A DNA stretch of 64,000 bases from Acidimicrobiaceae bacterium. GTDB taxonomy: Bacteria; Actinomycetota; Acidimicrobiia; Acidimicrobiales; RAAP-2. The notes below the pieces were generated by a model. That model did not search any database and was not told the origin of the DNA. It worked only from the letters and a program-made list of their open reading frames with translations. The DNA lies in NCBI GenBank assembly GCA_003161255.1, contig PMOQ01000019.1:89065-153064 (forward strand), read 5' to 3'. A program made the position numbers and the translations under genes. Shown here one piece after another: positions 42,569 to 52,586 of this stretch (positions within the stretch are counted from its first letter, which is position 1; each line of letters starts with the position of its first letter).

Positions 42569-44237
42569 CTAGACCCGCGAAATCGGAAGCAGCAAGCGGG
42601 ACACACCGTCGCGGCCGTGGGCGATGGAGTGGACGGCCGGATGTAGTTCGGTGCCGGTGCCGGGGTTCTCGTCGGTTCCGAGGTTCCGGGCGTATCGGGG
42701 GTGCGAGCCTCCGGCGATGAGCAGCCGTATTTGGGAGCCCGCAACAAACCGGTGGGCGACCTCTCGGAGCGTTACCGTCACGAGCTCCTCCGCACTCGCC
42801 GGGTTGAGCCGCCGGTAGCCCTCCGTGACGTTGTGCGAGCGGCCCCGGCGGTCGACCTCCAAGACGCGTACGAACAAGTCGGCGTGGCGGTTGTCGCACT
42901 GGTGCGCCAGTTCGACCACGGGCGGGCCCATGACCTCGATGGGGGCCTCGAGGACCGGGCCGGTGAAGCTGAGCACGTCCGGGCGCTCCGAGAGTGCGGT
43001 GTCGTCGACGATGCACTTGCCCGTGAGCACGGGCCCGCCGATCGTCGGTGTCGGATCGGCTGGGTTGAAGGTGAATGTGGACGGGCCCGCATCGGCCGGC
43101 GGAGCCGCATCGGACAGGCTCTGGTTCGGGTGGAGGTACAGGGAGCGCCGGTCGGTTTCGGGGGGCCAGCTGGCCATGTCCCGCCACTGCTTCGCCCCCG
43201 TCACGAACAACAGGGGTCGGCCGCCGCCGGCCACCCCTTTTGGCCAGGTGTTCCTCGAGCCAGTCGAGCGTCTCTTGCGTGGTGATCGAGATGCCCTTGG
43301 TGGCGACCTGGATGTGCGACCACGGGCCGATCGTCATGGCGACGTCGAGCCCGCGGTCATGGAGACGGCGGTATTGGTGGATCGTCTGCTCGAGGAAGAT
43401 GTCCTGCCAACCCCCGAAGAGAAGCACCGGGACCTTGACGCGGTCGAGGGCCACTCTGTGTTGCATCGGTGCCCAGAACGGATCCTCGAGATCCGGCCGG
43501 GTGACCCACTCGGGGTACCAGGGCGCACGACCTTCTAGGACGGTCTGTGCCGGCTCGACGAGCGGCAACACGTCGAGAGCGGATCGGACCCGCCGGGCGT
43601 TGGTGCCCAGCGCCATGCGGAGCGCGCCCACAACCGGTCCGGTGTCCTCCTGACGGACGACCTGGTTGGTCCACCCGAGGAAGTCGAGCTTGAACGCCCC
43701 GGTTCCCCAGGCGTGCTCGCCGAAGTCGTGCGGCCCGACGGAGACGACGGCTGCGACTAGCTCGGCTGGTGGGTCGGCGAGGAGCGCCCACTGGGTGTAA
43801 CCGAGATAGGAGCCGCCCAAGGTGGCGAAGGTACCGGTGAACCAGGGCTGGCCGACCATCCAGGCGACGACGTCCTGGCCGTCGTCGGCCTCGGTTCGCA
43901 TTGGATAGAACTCACCGCCCGAGCCGAAGGTGCCCCGGCTGCTGGCGAACAGGCAGTTGTACCCGCGGGCCGCGAAGACTCTGGCCATCAGGAAGGCGAT
44001 AGGCAGGGATCGCCCGTAGGGCCCGCGGACCAACAGGGTGCCGACGGCGCTCGAGGTCGGCCGATACAGGTCTGCGGCGAGCTCGACCCCGTCTCGCGTC
44101 GCAACTCGGACGTTGCGTGTCACCGTGAAATCGGTGGTGGCGGGGGCGAGGCCCAGCTTCGGGGTCAGGCGGTCTTCGATCGCTCGACCGACGGTCGAGC
44201 GGCGCTTCCCCACCGATAGGGACGACGTGGTGGTCAT
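42569..44237 (-). pseudogene. CocE/NonD-family hydrolase interrupted by a one-base frameshift
   Basis: The N-terminal part (43241-44237) is a normal CocE/NonD alpha/beta hydrolase with TRDGVELAADLYRP, then GGSYLGYTQWALLAD as nucleophile elbow. Near 43234-43241 (coding strand AAAAGGGG) the frame is lost. The C-terminal jelly-roll half (GRPLLFVTGAKQWRDM to the end at 42569) continues in another frame. Dropping one base from the run restores a protein of about 555 residues. Unshifted, the chain runs to 42354 with meaningless sequence. It may be a sequencing error, a recent pseudogene or, less likely, recoding. Confidence 0.8.
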
Positions 44238-44539
44238 GTGACTTCGTTCCCCCGCTCGGACGACTGTGTAACCGGGCGGCGCGCCTCGAGAGGATTTGCG
44301 TGCCGAAGGTGATTCCCGGGAACTGAGGGGTCACCATATATCGACCTGGCCGGCCGAGGTCGGCTGCATCGGCGTCCTGCAGCGGTTTCGGGCCGTGTCG
44401 AAAAGACGTTGCGCCGGCCGGTGTTGTCGCTGGTGCGGCGCAATTCTCGTAACGTTTGGCGCGCTCGGGACCGTTGGCGTCCGGGGCATCGGTCGCCGTT
44501 CGGGCGGACGACACTCAGGTAATGGAAGGGGTCGAAGCG
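44238..44539. promoter_or_regulatory. Divergent intergenic region, CocE-like and alpha/beta hydrolase genes
   Basis: This 302-base stretch lies between divergent genes and should hold both promoters. A relatively AT-rich patch, CCATATATCG, is near 44334. No operator or clear -35/-10 pair could be fixed. The right end carries GAAGGGG, the ribosome site of the next gene. Confidence 0.35.
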
Positions 44540-45259
44540 GTGTCGACATTCGTCCTTGTTCACGGTGGGGGGCATGGCGGTTGGTGCTACCGGAGCGTGG
44601 CCCGGATCCTGCGTTCCGAAGGGCACGAGGTGTTCGCGCCCTCGATGACCGGCCTCGGCGAGCGGTCGCACCTGTTGCGGCCCGACATCGACCTCGACAT
44701 GCACATTCGCGACATCGTGGCCGTCCTCCATTACGAGGACCTGCGCGATGTGATCCTGGTGGGCCACAGCTACGGCGGGATGGTCATCACCGGCGTCGCC
44801 GACCGGGCGGCCGACCGGGTGGGCCGCCTCGTGTACCTGGATGCCGCGACGCCGGTCAATGGTCAGTCGTTGGTGGACGTCGCAGGTCCCATCATCGAGG
44901 TGACCCGTCCACTCGGCAAGGTGGTCGACGGGATCGAGCTCGTGCTTCTTCCGGGTGCCGAAGCAGGCCGCTTGTACGGCGTGGAGGACCCCGTGGATCT
45001 CGCCTGGATGGACGATCGGCTGGCCGGGCACCCCTGGCAGTGTTTCGAGCAACGCCTCGAGCTGACCAACGAGGACGCGCTCTGGGCGATCCCGCAATAC
45101 CACATCGTCTGCACCTCGACCCTGGCCACCCGGGATCGCGAGCAGATGGCCACGGCTCGCGCCGAGGGCCGCTTGTGGGACATCGACACCGGACACGACC
45201 TCATGATCACCGAACCCGAATGGGTCGCGGCGGCCCTTAACGAGGTCGTGTCGGCCTGA
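44540..45259 (+). CDS. Alpha/beta hydrolase of the plant methylesterase-like group
   Basis: A 239-residue compact hydrolase beginning VSTFVLVHGGGHGGWCYRSV. GHSYGGMVITG contains the nucleophilic Ser, LVYLDAATP follows, and DTGHDLMITEP the catalytic His near the end. The fold resembles salicylate/jasmonate methylesterase-type carboxylesterases, which bacteria use on small esters. The GTG start fits GAAGGGG about 8 bases upstream; an ATG at 44522 is possible. It converges with the tandem CaiB gene. Confidence 0.88.
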   Translation: MSTFVLVHGGGHGGWCYRSVARILRSEGHEVFAPSMTGLGERSHLLRPDIDLDMHIRDIVAVLHYEDLRDVILVGHSYGGMVITGVADRAADRVGRLVYLDAATPVNGQSLVDVAGPIIEVTRPLGKVVDGIELVLLPGAEAGRLYGVEDPVDLAWMDDRLAGHPWQCFEQRLELTNEDALWAIPQYHIVCTSTLATRDREQMATARAEGRLWDIDTGHDLMITEPEWVAAALNEVVSA

Positions 45260-45328
45260 ACGTCGGTGACTGCGGCCTGGTCTCATCGGGCCGGCGTTCC
45301 CGGGCCTCGTCGAGAGTCCCGGCGAATC

Positions 45329-47791
45329 TCAGACCGGATTGCCGTCGGGGCCCAGGTAGTCCTCGGTCACGATGCGGGCCTCCTGGAGGTGTCGGTACTC
45401 CTCGTCGGTGAGCCCGAGCAGCGTGCGGTACACGTATTCGTTGTCCTCGCCCAGGGTGGGGGAGCCCCGGTCCCATCGCTGGGGGATGCCCCGGAAGGCG
45501 TTACCGATGTGCAGATGGGTGCCGACGTCGGCCGACGTCAGGGGGCGGATCCACTCGCGGGCGGCCACGTTGGGGTCCGCGACCAGGAGTTCCTCGTTGA
45601 AGAGTGGAGACGCGGCCACGCCGGCGCGCTGGAGGGCGTGGAAGGCCTCGATGACGTCCTGCTCGGCCGCCCACGCTCCGATGAGCTTGTCGAGGAGGTC
45701 ATGGTGCTCGTATCGCTTCGCGCAGTCGGCGAAGTCCGGGTCGTGGGCGAGCCCGGGCCGACCGAGCACCGAGGTGAGGCCGATCCATGCCTCGTCGTCG
45801 GTCACGGTGAGGGCCAGCCAGCGTTGGTCGCCCTGGCAGCGGTAGATCCCCTGGGGTGCTTGACGGGGGTCCCTATTGCCAACTCGCGTGGGCGGCTCGC
45901 CCAGCTGGGTCTCGACGAGCACGTCGCCCAACTGGGCCACGATGTTCTCCAACTGGGCCAGCTCGATCACCTGGCCGCGTCCGGTGGCCTCGCGATAGTG
46001 GAGCGCGGCCAAGACGGCGAAGGTCCCCGCTGGACCCGACGACATGTCCATGAAGGTGGACGACGGGGTATCGACGATCTCGCTGTCGTGGTGGCCGAGC
46101 AGGCTCACCAGGCCGCTCAACCCGTCGAACTGGGCGCCAAAGCCGGTGTACCCGGCCCAGTCCCCGGTGAGGCCGGTCGGGGGGAGCCGGATCACGATCA
46201 TCTCTGGGTTGCGGTCCATGAGATCGCTCTCGTGGATCCCGAGGCGGTGGAGTGTCGACGGCTTGAGGTTCTCGACGAAGACGTCAGACCGCTCGACAAG
46301 GCGCATGAAGAGCTCGCGCGCCTCCGGCCTCCGCGGGTCGAGTGTGCACGAGAGCTTGTTGCGGGCGAGCGAGTTGTTCATCGCGTGGCGGTTGTAGGGG
46401 CGGTCCGGCCGTCCGGGCAGCCCGGGCCCGTACATCGACACCAGGCTGCCCAGCTGCATGCGGGTCGGGTCGGGTCGGGGGACATAGCCCTTGGTCGTCG
46501 GGGGGAAGGCCGACGGGTTCTCGATCCGGATGACCTCGGCTCCGAGATCGGCGAGCAGGAGGGTGAGGTATGGCCCCGACCACACGGTCGTGAGATCGAG
46601 CACCCGGATCCCGTCGAGGGGTGGGGTCGACGCGGGCTTGACGGCCTGATTCGAAGCGGCCGGGGCGGCGGGAGGTGCCGGGACCGAGCGATCGGCATTG
46701 GCAGGACCGCCGAGCTCGGGACCGGGCCAGCGCAGCCGCCACCCGCCCTCGGCGTGGCGGTAGGGGGGACCGGCCAATCGGATGGGCCCCGGGGGCCCTT
46801 GCACCTCCGACCAGAAACCCCGCTGGTGGAGGTGGTCGACCTCGAGGACCTCGGGGACTGAGAGCACGTGGGCGAACGGCCAACCGGCCCGCTGGGCGGC
46901 CGCGGTGAGCTCGGCCCTTGGGTGTGCGAAGAGCCACGGGTAGAGCGCCGCGTCGAGGATCTCCTTGGTCTCGGGACGAACGAACGCGTCGGGCCTGCGA
47001 AACGCCTCGTTGAGCGGCTCGTTGTCGAGGACCGACAGCATCTCGGGCAGCTGTTGGGGGGTGGACATCAACGAGACGTATCCGTCGGCACACGGGAAGA
47101 CCCCGATGGGGATCAGGGTGCCGTCGGCGCTGAACGGGACGTCCTGTTCGGGGCCGCGGTCCCGGTACTCCCAACCCAAGAACCGACCGATGCGGAACGG
47201 CCCCGATGCAAGCGCCTCGGACGCCGCACAGTCGATGTGCGCCCCGTGCCCGGTGGATCGGGCGTAGCGAACTCCGGCCAACGCCCCGCAGGCCAAGGTG
47301 TGGCCGAGGGTGCTCATGGCCGCGAGCGCCGGGAACTTCACCGGGACCACCTGCGAGCGGCCGAGCGGCAGCACGAGCCAGGCGGCCGCCTGGGCCACCA
47401 GGTCGGACCAGCGGTAACCGGCGTAGGGGCCTTCGACCCCGAAGCCACTGACCGACGCGATCACGAGCCTGGGATAACGGGCCCGGGCATCCTCCCGCTG
47501 TATGCCGAACGTGGCGAGGTCGCCTTGGCCCGAGCTCTCGACGATCAGGTCGGCCGATGCGAGCAGTTCGTCGAGCGCCGGTCCCGTCTCCTCGTCATCT
47601 CCGAGGACGATGGAGTGTTTGTTCGTGCACAGGTGCAGCCAGGCGCCGGGTCGTTGCCGGAGCGCTCCGCCCGCCGGTCGCTCGACCTTCACCACGTGGG
47701 CGCCCAGATCCGCGAAGACCTTCCCGCAGTACGCGCCGGCCGGCTCGTCGGACAGCTCTACCACCCGGATGTCGCTCAGCAGCTGGCGCAC
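45329..47791 (-). CDS. Tandem two-domain CaiB-family CoA transferase
   Basis: An 820-residue protein made of two CaiB units. Domain 1 (about 1-370) begins LSDIRVVELSDEPAGAYCGK. Domain 2 (about 395-820) begins LDGIRVLDLTTVWSGPYLT after a Pro/Ala-rich linker. In domain 2 the nucleophile region reads TFMDMSSGPAGTF, keeping an Asp. In domain 1 the matching stretch, VKFPALAAMSTLGHT, lacks one. Domain 1 thus may be structural, and the protein could work as an internal heterodimer of the usually interlocked CaiB homodimer. The start is GTG. The alpha/beta hydrolase at 48087-49442 is upstream on the same strand. Confidence 0.86.
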   Translation of the reverse strand: MRQLLSDIRVVELSDEPAGAYCGKVFADLGAHVVKVERPAGGALRQRPGAWLHLCTNKHSIVLGDDEETGPALDELLASADLIVESSGQGDLATFGIQREDARARYPRLVIASVSGFGVEGPYAGYRWSDLVAQAAAWLVLPLGRSQVVPVKFPALAAMSTLGHTLACGALAGVRYARSTGHGAHIDCAASEALASGPFRIGRFLGWEYRDRGPEQDVPFSADGTLIPIGVFPCADGYVSLMSTPQQLPEMLSVLDNEPLNEAFRRPDAFVRPETKEILDAALYPWLFAHPRAELTAAAQRAGWPFAHVLSVPEVLEVDHLHQRGFWSEVQGPPGPIRLAGPPYRHAEGGWRLRWPGPELGGPANADRSVPAPPAAPAASNQAVKPASTPPLDGIRVLDLTTVWSGPYLTLLLADLGAEVIRIENPSAFPPTTKGYVPRPDPTRMQLGSLVSMYGPGLPGRPDRPYNRHAMNNSLARNKLSCTLDPRRPEARELFMRLVERSDVFVENLKPSTLHRLGIHESDLMDRNPEMIVIRLPPTGLTGDWAGYTGFGAQFDGLSGLVSLLGHHDSEIVDTPSSTFMDMSSGPAGTFAVLAALHYREATGRGQVIELAQLENIVAQLGDVLVETQLGEPPTRVGNRDPRQAPQGIYRCQGDQRWLALTVTDDEAWIGLTSVLGRPGLAHDPDFADCAKRYEHHDLLDKLIGAWAAEQDVIEAFHALQRAGVAASPLFNEELLVADPNVAAREWIRPLTSADVGTHLHIGNAFRGIPQRWDRGSPTLGEDNEYVYRTLLGLTDEEYRHLQEARIVTEDYLGPDGNPV

Positions 47792-48086
47792 GGTCTTCCC
47801 CCACGGCCGGCGCGGTCCGCCGCTGACGCCGGCGGTGTCTCACGTCCCTGGTTGCTCAAACGCGCCTCGGTCAGGACGGCCCGAAGTCTCGCACAAGGCA
47901 GCTGATCACCCGCCGCCGGCAATCACCGCTCTTGTGTCACCTGGCCAATGATGACCGGCCGGCCTTCACGGTGGCTGCCCCGTCTCGTCGTTACACACCA
48001 CCCGGTGGTTCGCGAGGACCCGCGCCCCCACCTACCGCTGTCTCGGGCTCTGACTCGGCGCCCGGCACCGGCACGTTCGCGCTCGT

Positions 48087-49442
48087 TCAGGGTACTGTCG
48101 CCTCTCGAGCTTCCCTGCGCATCTCATCGGAATCGGCAGGAAGGAGCCAGCCTTCTGACTCGAGTTCCTCCAATCGACGCTCGAAGCGCTCGACGTAGTC
48201 GCCGTGATCCCGGTACAGCTTCTTGAGCATGTCGGGAGGCAGGGGCTTCTCGATTCCGACGACGCCGAAGGCAGGCATTCCTTGGTCGTCGACAGCAGGG
48301 TTGGAGATGTACTTCAGACGGGGGACGTCCATCTGGGGACAGCGGATCCCACCGCGACTGTTTCCGCATTCATCCTTCACGAAGAGCCCGTCGGGGCCGG
48401 CTTCGATGCGCTCGGCGCGCGGCGGCGACACGCCGTCGTTGACCCACCGCACCAAGTGGTCCAGCCCCACGCTGAAGAGCTCGTCGTGGGGCAGGCTGTT
48501 CATCGTCGCGTCCTTCGGGACGTTCCCTGCGGTGCCGAGCGGATCGGTCTGCCACATTGCGTTATCGCTGTACGGGGGGTAGCGGGTACCCATGTGAGCC
48601 ACGCCGGCCAGTTCGTAGAGGCGGTAGCGATCGGCCGCGTCGTCGCTGTCGGGCCGCCGATAGCGACGGCCCTCCCTGCCCGGCCGGTGGGGGTTCGAGA
48701 TGTCACCGTCGCTCAGCACCTGCACGATCGGCACGTCGCACGGCCCGAACTTGACCGACGGTGCGCCGCTCGGGAAGAACCCGTGATACACGGGGGAGCC
48801 ATCTTCGTTGCGTAGTGCATCGTGGCCGTTCAGGATGTAGTCGGTCACGGTTCCGCCGGTCTGCGAGTGACCGGTGAGGATGACATGGCGGACGCCCATG
48901 TCTGAGAAGGGGCCGGCCCCGCTGGCCAGCGCAGCACCCACCTGCGCCAGGATCGGGGTCGAGTGCTGGTTGACCTTGCGCATGTGCTCCATGCGGGCCT
49001 GCATCTGGGCCGGGTCCCGGGGGAGAGCGGAGAAGCCAGCGCCCTCTGTCTGCGTCGCGTCGGACCAGATATCGAGAGACGCGTACCGTTGCTCGTTGGA
49101 TGGCTTGACGAAGGCGTCGAGCGCGCTCTTCTGCGAGCAGATCGCGGCCCATCCGTGACCCGAACGCAGCTGATACAGCGACGTGTAGATCCAGATCGGT
49201 GCCGCACTGGCTGCATGCACCGGCTCGACGATGACGGTGCCGCTGAAGCCGACCTTGTCTCGGGGGCGTCGCACGAACACCGACGTCGTGTAGGGGTGGC
49301 CGTCGACCTCACCGCTCGCGAACCACTCCTCTTCGACATAGCCGAACTCGTCGAGATCACCGCGGTATCCGCCGGTTGGCACAAAAGGCTCCGACCCCGC
49401 TCCGGATGGCGGATTCGTCAAAGCGGCAGGCGTAACGGTCAC
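48087..49442 (-). CDS. Alpha/beta hydrolase domain protein (Abhydrolase_10 type, copy 2)
   Basis: A 451-residue relative of the protein at 40997-42394. VRHVILTGHSQTGGTVTDYIL contains the nucleophile elbow, and LYELAGVAHMGTRY the probable His. GNSRGGIRCPQMDVPRL marks the shared C-terminal region. The GTG start at 49442 is preceded by a very good GAGGAGGT site, which overrides the longer open frame. About 295 bases without a gene separate it from the tandem CaiB gene downstream, so co-transcription is uncertain. The substrate is unknown. Confidence 0.85.
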   Translation of the reverse strand: MTVTPAALTNPPSGAGSEPFVPTGGYRGDLDEFGYVEEEWFASGEVDGHPYTTSVFVRRPRDKVGFSGTVIVEPVHAASAAPIWIYTSLYQLRSGHGWAAICSQKSALDAFVKPSNEQRYASLDIWSDATQTEGAGFSALPRDPAQMQARMEHMRKVNQHSTPILAQVGAALASGAGPFSDMGVRHVILTGHSQTGGTVTDYILNGHDALRNEDGSPVYHGFFPSGAPSVKFGPCDVPIVQVLSDGDISNPHRPGREGRRYRRPDSDDAADRYRLYELAGVAHMGTRYPPYSDNAMWQTDPLGTAGNVPKDATMNSLPHDELFSVGLDHLVRWVNDGVSPPRAERIEAGPDGLFVKDECGNSRGGIRCPQMDVPRLKYISNPAVDDQGMPAFGVVGIEKPLPPDMLKKLYRDHGDYVERFERRLEELESEGWLLPADSDEMRREAREATVP

Positions 49443-49721
49443 GGGACCTCCTCTAAAGTCGATGCACGACGGCCAATCACGGGGAGCTCGCAGGCGAGAC
49501 GCCGCGACCTCGAAGCCCACTCGGTCGCAAGGTTTCCCCCTCCCGCATGGCAGATTCTGCCACTTGTAGCTCGATTTGCAACCGCTGAGGCCGCCCAGGG
49601 CGTACCGATCCAGGATGTTTATGTCCGACCTCACCCGCCCTGGGCGCATCCACGCGGCAGCCCCTTGAGAGGATGGCTGATCGGGAGTCGACGGGGACCG
49701 GCGAAGGCCCCCTGGCGGTCG

Positions 49722-52586
49722 CTAGACGATGGATGGCGGGACCGCGGCGGGGATCGCTGGCACGGACGGTTGTGACTCCCGGTTCGTCTTTCCACTCCGC
49801 GCGATGGCTCGCTCGTCGGTGCCGAGATAGCTGGCGATAACCCGAGGGTCGTGTTGGATATCGCCGGGCGGCCCCTCAGCGATGATCGCCCCCATCTCCA
49901 GGCAATAGACGCGCTGGCTGATGCTCATGACGACGGGCATGTCGTGTTCGATCACGAGCACCGAAGCCTGGAGTTCTCGCTGCACTGCGGTGATCAGGGG
50001 TCCGAAGGCCTCGGTCTCTCGCTGCGCGAGGCCGGCGGTCGGCTCGTCGAGACAGAGAACCTTGGCGTTCAGGGCGAGCAGGCCCGCTAGTTCAACAACC
50101 CTCCTGGTCCCCGTCGAGAGGTCGCTCACGAAGGAGTCCCGGTACTGGGCCAGCCCGAGGAAGGCGACGAGCTCGCCAACTTCGGCGTAGACCTCGCGGC
50201 TGTGGCGCCTCGCCCGAGGGAGCGAGAACGCCGTTGAGAGCATCCCGGTGCTGCGCCTCGCCTCGAGCGCAACCAAAAGGGTCTCGCTGACGGTCAGCTC
50301 CGGGAACAGCATGGCCGACTGGAAGGTCCGTCCCAGTCCGAGAGCGGCTCGACGGGCGGGGGACTTTTCACCGATCTCGTCCCCAAGGAGTCGCACCGAG
50401 CCGTGGCTGGTCACGAAGCCGCCGACGGCGTTCATGAGCGTTGACTTGCCGGCGCCGTTGTTTCCGATGAGACCGACGATCTCCTTGTCACCGACGGTCA
50501 ACGTGGCATCGTTGAGGGCAAGATTCCCCCCGAAGTTGACGCTCAGATCTGTCACCGCAAGTGCCGGCTCTCCGGGGCCAAGCTGGGTGGGCTCGGTCCG
50601 CCGCACCGCCGCCGGGTACGGGGCGATTTCGGGTGGGGCCCGCTCGCCCAGTCGACGATCTGCAAAGTCGACGATGGCATCGCGCACGCCGCTGACGATC
50701 TGGTTGAGCCCGCGCGGGAAGTACAGGAGGATTATCAGCAAGCCGATGCTCGACGTGAGGAGCGACAGCACCTGGTTGTTGGGGGCGAACGCCGGGATGC
50801 CGACGACCCAGATCGCCCCCAAGACCGCCCCGGTGACCGAACCCATCCCGCCGATGACGACCATGGCGACGAGCGACAGCGAGCCGTTGACGAGGAAGAA
50901 CCCTGCGCCGCCGCCACCGCTCGGCACGAACGGAATGCTGGCGAATGCCCCACTCAACAACGCGCCGCCCAATCCCGCGAGTGCACCCGCAACGATGAAG
51001 GCCCGGACCTTGGTGACCGGCGGCGCGACGGTAAAGGCAGCTGCGGCGATTTCGTTGTCCCGCACGGCCTTGGTGGTCCGGCCGAGGCTGCTCGATCGGA
51101 ATCGACTGAGCAGCGCAATTACCAGCGCCAGGATCACCAGGACCACGTAGTAGTAGGTGCGGTTGCCCGAGAAAGCCAGGAAGAACAGATGGCCAGGGCT
51201 GTACGGGACGGTGACCCCGTCGGTCGATTCTCCGCTGAAGACGGGCAACAGGTAGAAGTACTGCTGCGCCGCGAGCGCGAAGGCAAACGTGACCACGGCG
51301 AGGTAGAGGCCGCGCACTCGCAAGGAGCCGACGCCGACGATCGCAGCCAGAATGGCTGTTGCCGCGGCGGCCACCACGACTGTGGCCCAGAACGGCACAC
51401 CCTCGAAGACCAGTCGCGCGGCGAAGAGCGCGCCGAGACCGGCGAACGCCATCTGACCGAGCGACAGCTGGCCCGACCACCCGGTTACCACGGTCAGCGA
51501 CGAAGCGCAGATGGCGTAGGCCACGACCGCCGAGAAGAGCTGCTGGCTGGAGGGCCGCGTCACGATGATCGGCAGCAGAATGCCGATCAACCCGAGAAGG
51601 ATCACGCCACCCTTGTCGATGTGACGTATCCACCAGATGGATCGGAGCCGCTCGGGGATCGGCCGAGCTTTCGGTGTGAACGCAAAGACCTGGGCCCCAC
51701 CGCCACGCTCGTTCCGGTAGAACCCGAGCGCGACCAGGATCACGACGAAGAGCAATAGATCGGTGATACCGGGATCCGCGAGAAAGTTGAACGTGACGAT
51801 GTTCTGGACGATGCCGATCACCACACTGGCTACGATCGCTCTGCGCACCGACGTCATTCCGGCGATCACGGCAGCGGCAAGGGCTCGAGAGAGCGTCTCG
51901 GGACCTAGGTTGGCCACCATTCCGACCGAGCCGGCCTGACCGGCGATGAGGATGATGGACAGCGTCGAGAGGCCGGCGCCCAGCGACCAGACCATGGTCG
52001 ACACCCACTTCGGACTGACGCTCGAGATCCGGGCCAGCTCCGGGTTGGTGGCACAGGCCTTCACCGTCTTGCCGAGCGTCGTCCGATCGAGGAACCACAT
52101 CAGGGCGACCAGGCTCAGCGGAACCAGCACCAAGACACTGAGGTCGGAGCCATGAATGTTCACTCCGGCTACGGTCCATGACCCGTTGAAGACCGTCGGG
52201 TACCGAGCGCTCACGTTGCTCGGTGTGGGGATCTCCGCCGCGATCGCCTGGGCCACCTGAGCGATCCCAATCGTCGCCACGAGAATGACGACCTTCGGCG
52301 CACGGCGCAGTCGTCGCACGATCGTCGAGTCGACGGCCGCTCCGAACACCAACCCGATCAAGAGGGCGATGATGAACGACGGCCAGAACGGCACGTGGTA
52401 TTGGATGTTGAGCAGCGCCAGGATCACCGCCCCCACGACGCCCATCCCCCCGACCGCGAAGTTGATGATTCGCGTGGCCCTGTAGACAAGGATGACTCCC
52501 ACGGCGATGATCGCAATCGCCATTCCCTGCACGACACCATCGAAGACAATCTGGCTATTGATCCACGAGACGGTGGCCAGAGTCAT
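49722..52586 (-). CDS. Fused LivH-LivM-LivG of the second ABC importer
   Basis: A 954-residue protein. Residues about 1-295 are LivH-like (GVILVYRATRIINFAVGGMG), about 330-630 LivM-like (TGWSGQLSLGQMAFAGLGAL), and about 680-920 a LivG-type ATPase. Walker A is GNNGAGKST near residue 707, the signature is LSTGTRRVVELAG and Walker B is VLCLDEPTAGL. The signature departs from LSGGQ. It overlaps the MFS-ATPase fusion gene by ATGA and must be its partner. Its architecture parallels that of the importer at 21933-24716, though the two are clearly diverged in sequence. Confidence 0.9.
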   Translation of the reverse strand: MTLATVSWINSQIVFDGVVQGMAIAIIAVGVILVYRATRIINFAVGGMGVVGAVILALLNIQYHVPFWPSFIIALLIGLVFGAAVDSTIVRRLRRAPKVVILVATIGIAQVAQAIAAEIPTPSNVSARYPTVFNGSWTVAGVNIHGSDLSVLVLVPLSLVALMWFLDRTTLGKTVKACATNPELARISSVSPKWVSTMVWSLGAGLSTLSIILIAGQAGSVGMVANLGPETLSRALAAAVIAGMTSVRRAIVASVVIGIVQNIVTFNFLADPGITDLLLFVVILVALGFYRNERGGGAQVFAFTPKARPIPERLRSIWWIRHIDKGGVILLGLIGILLPIIVTRPSSQQLFSAVVAYAICASSLTVVTGWSGQLSLGQMAFAGLGALFAARLVFEGVPFWATVVVAAAATAILAAIVGVGSLRVRGLYLAVVTFAFALAAQQYFYLLPVFSGESTDGVTVPYSPGHLFFLAFSGNRTYYYVVLVILALVIALLSRFRSSSLGRTTKAVRDNEIAAAAFTVAPPVTKVRAFIVAGALAGLGGALLSGAFASIPFVPSGGGGAGFFLVNGSLSLVAMVVIGGMGSVTGAVLGAIWVVGIPAFAPNNQVLSLLTSSIGLLIILLYFPRGLNQIVSGVRDAIVDFADRRLGERAPPEIAPYPAAVRRTEPTQLGPGEPALAVTDLSVNFGGNLALNDATLTVGDKEIVGLIGNNGAGKSTLMNAVGGFVTSHGSVRLLGDEIGEKSPARRAALGLGRTFQSAMLFPELTVSETLLVALEARRSTGMLSTAFSLPRARRHSREVYAEVGELVAFLGLAQYRDSFVSDLSTGTRRVVELAGLLALNAKVLCLDEPTAGLAQRETEAFGPLITAVQRELQASVLVIEHDMPVVMSISQRVYCLEMGAIIAEGPPGDIQHDPRVIASYLGTDERAIARSGKTNRESQPSVPAIPAAVPPSIV

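Noticed and set aside
42354..43235. Downstream continuation of the CocE frame giving a 627-residue protein
   Set aside because: After the homopolymer the translation is Arg/Pro-rich nonsense, while the true C-terminal domain is found in another frame.
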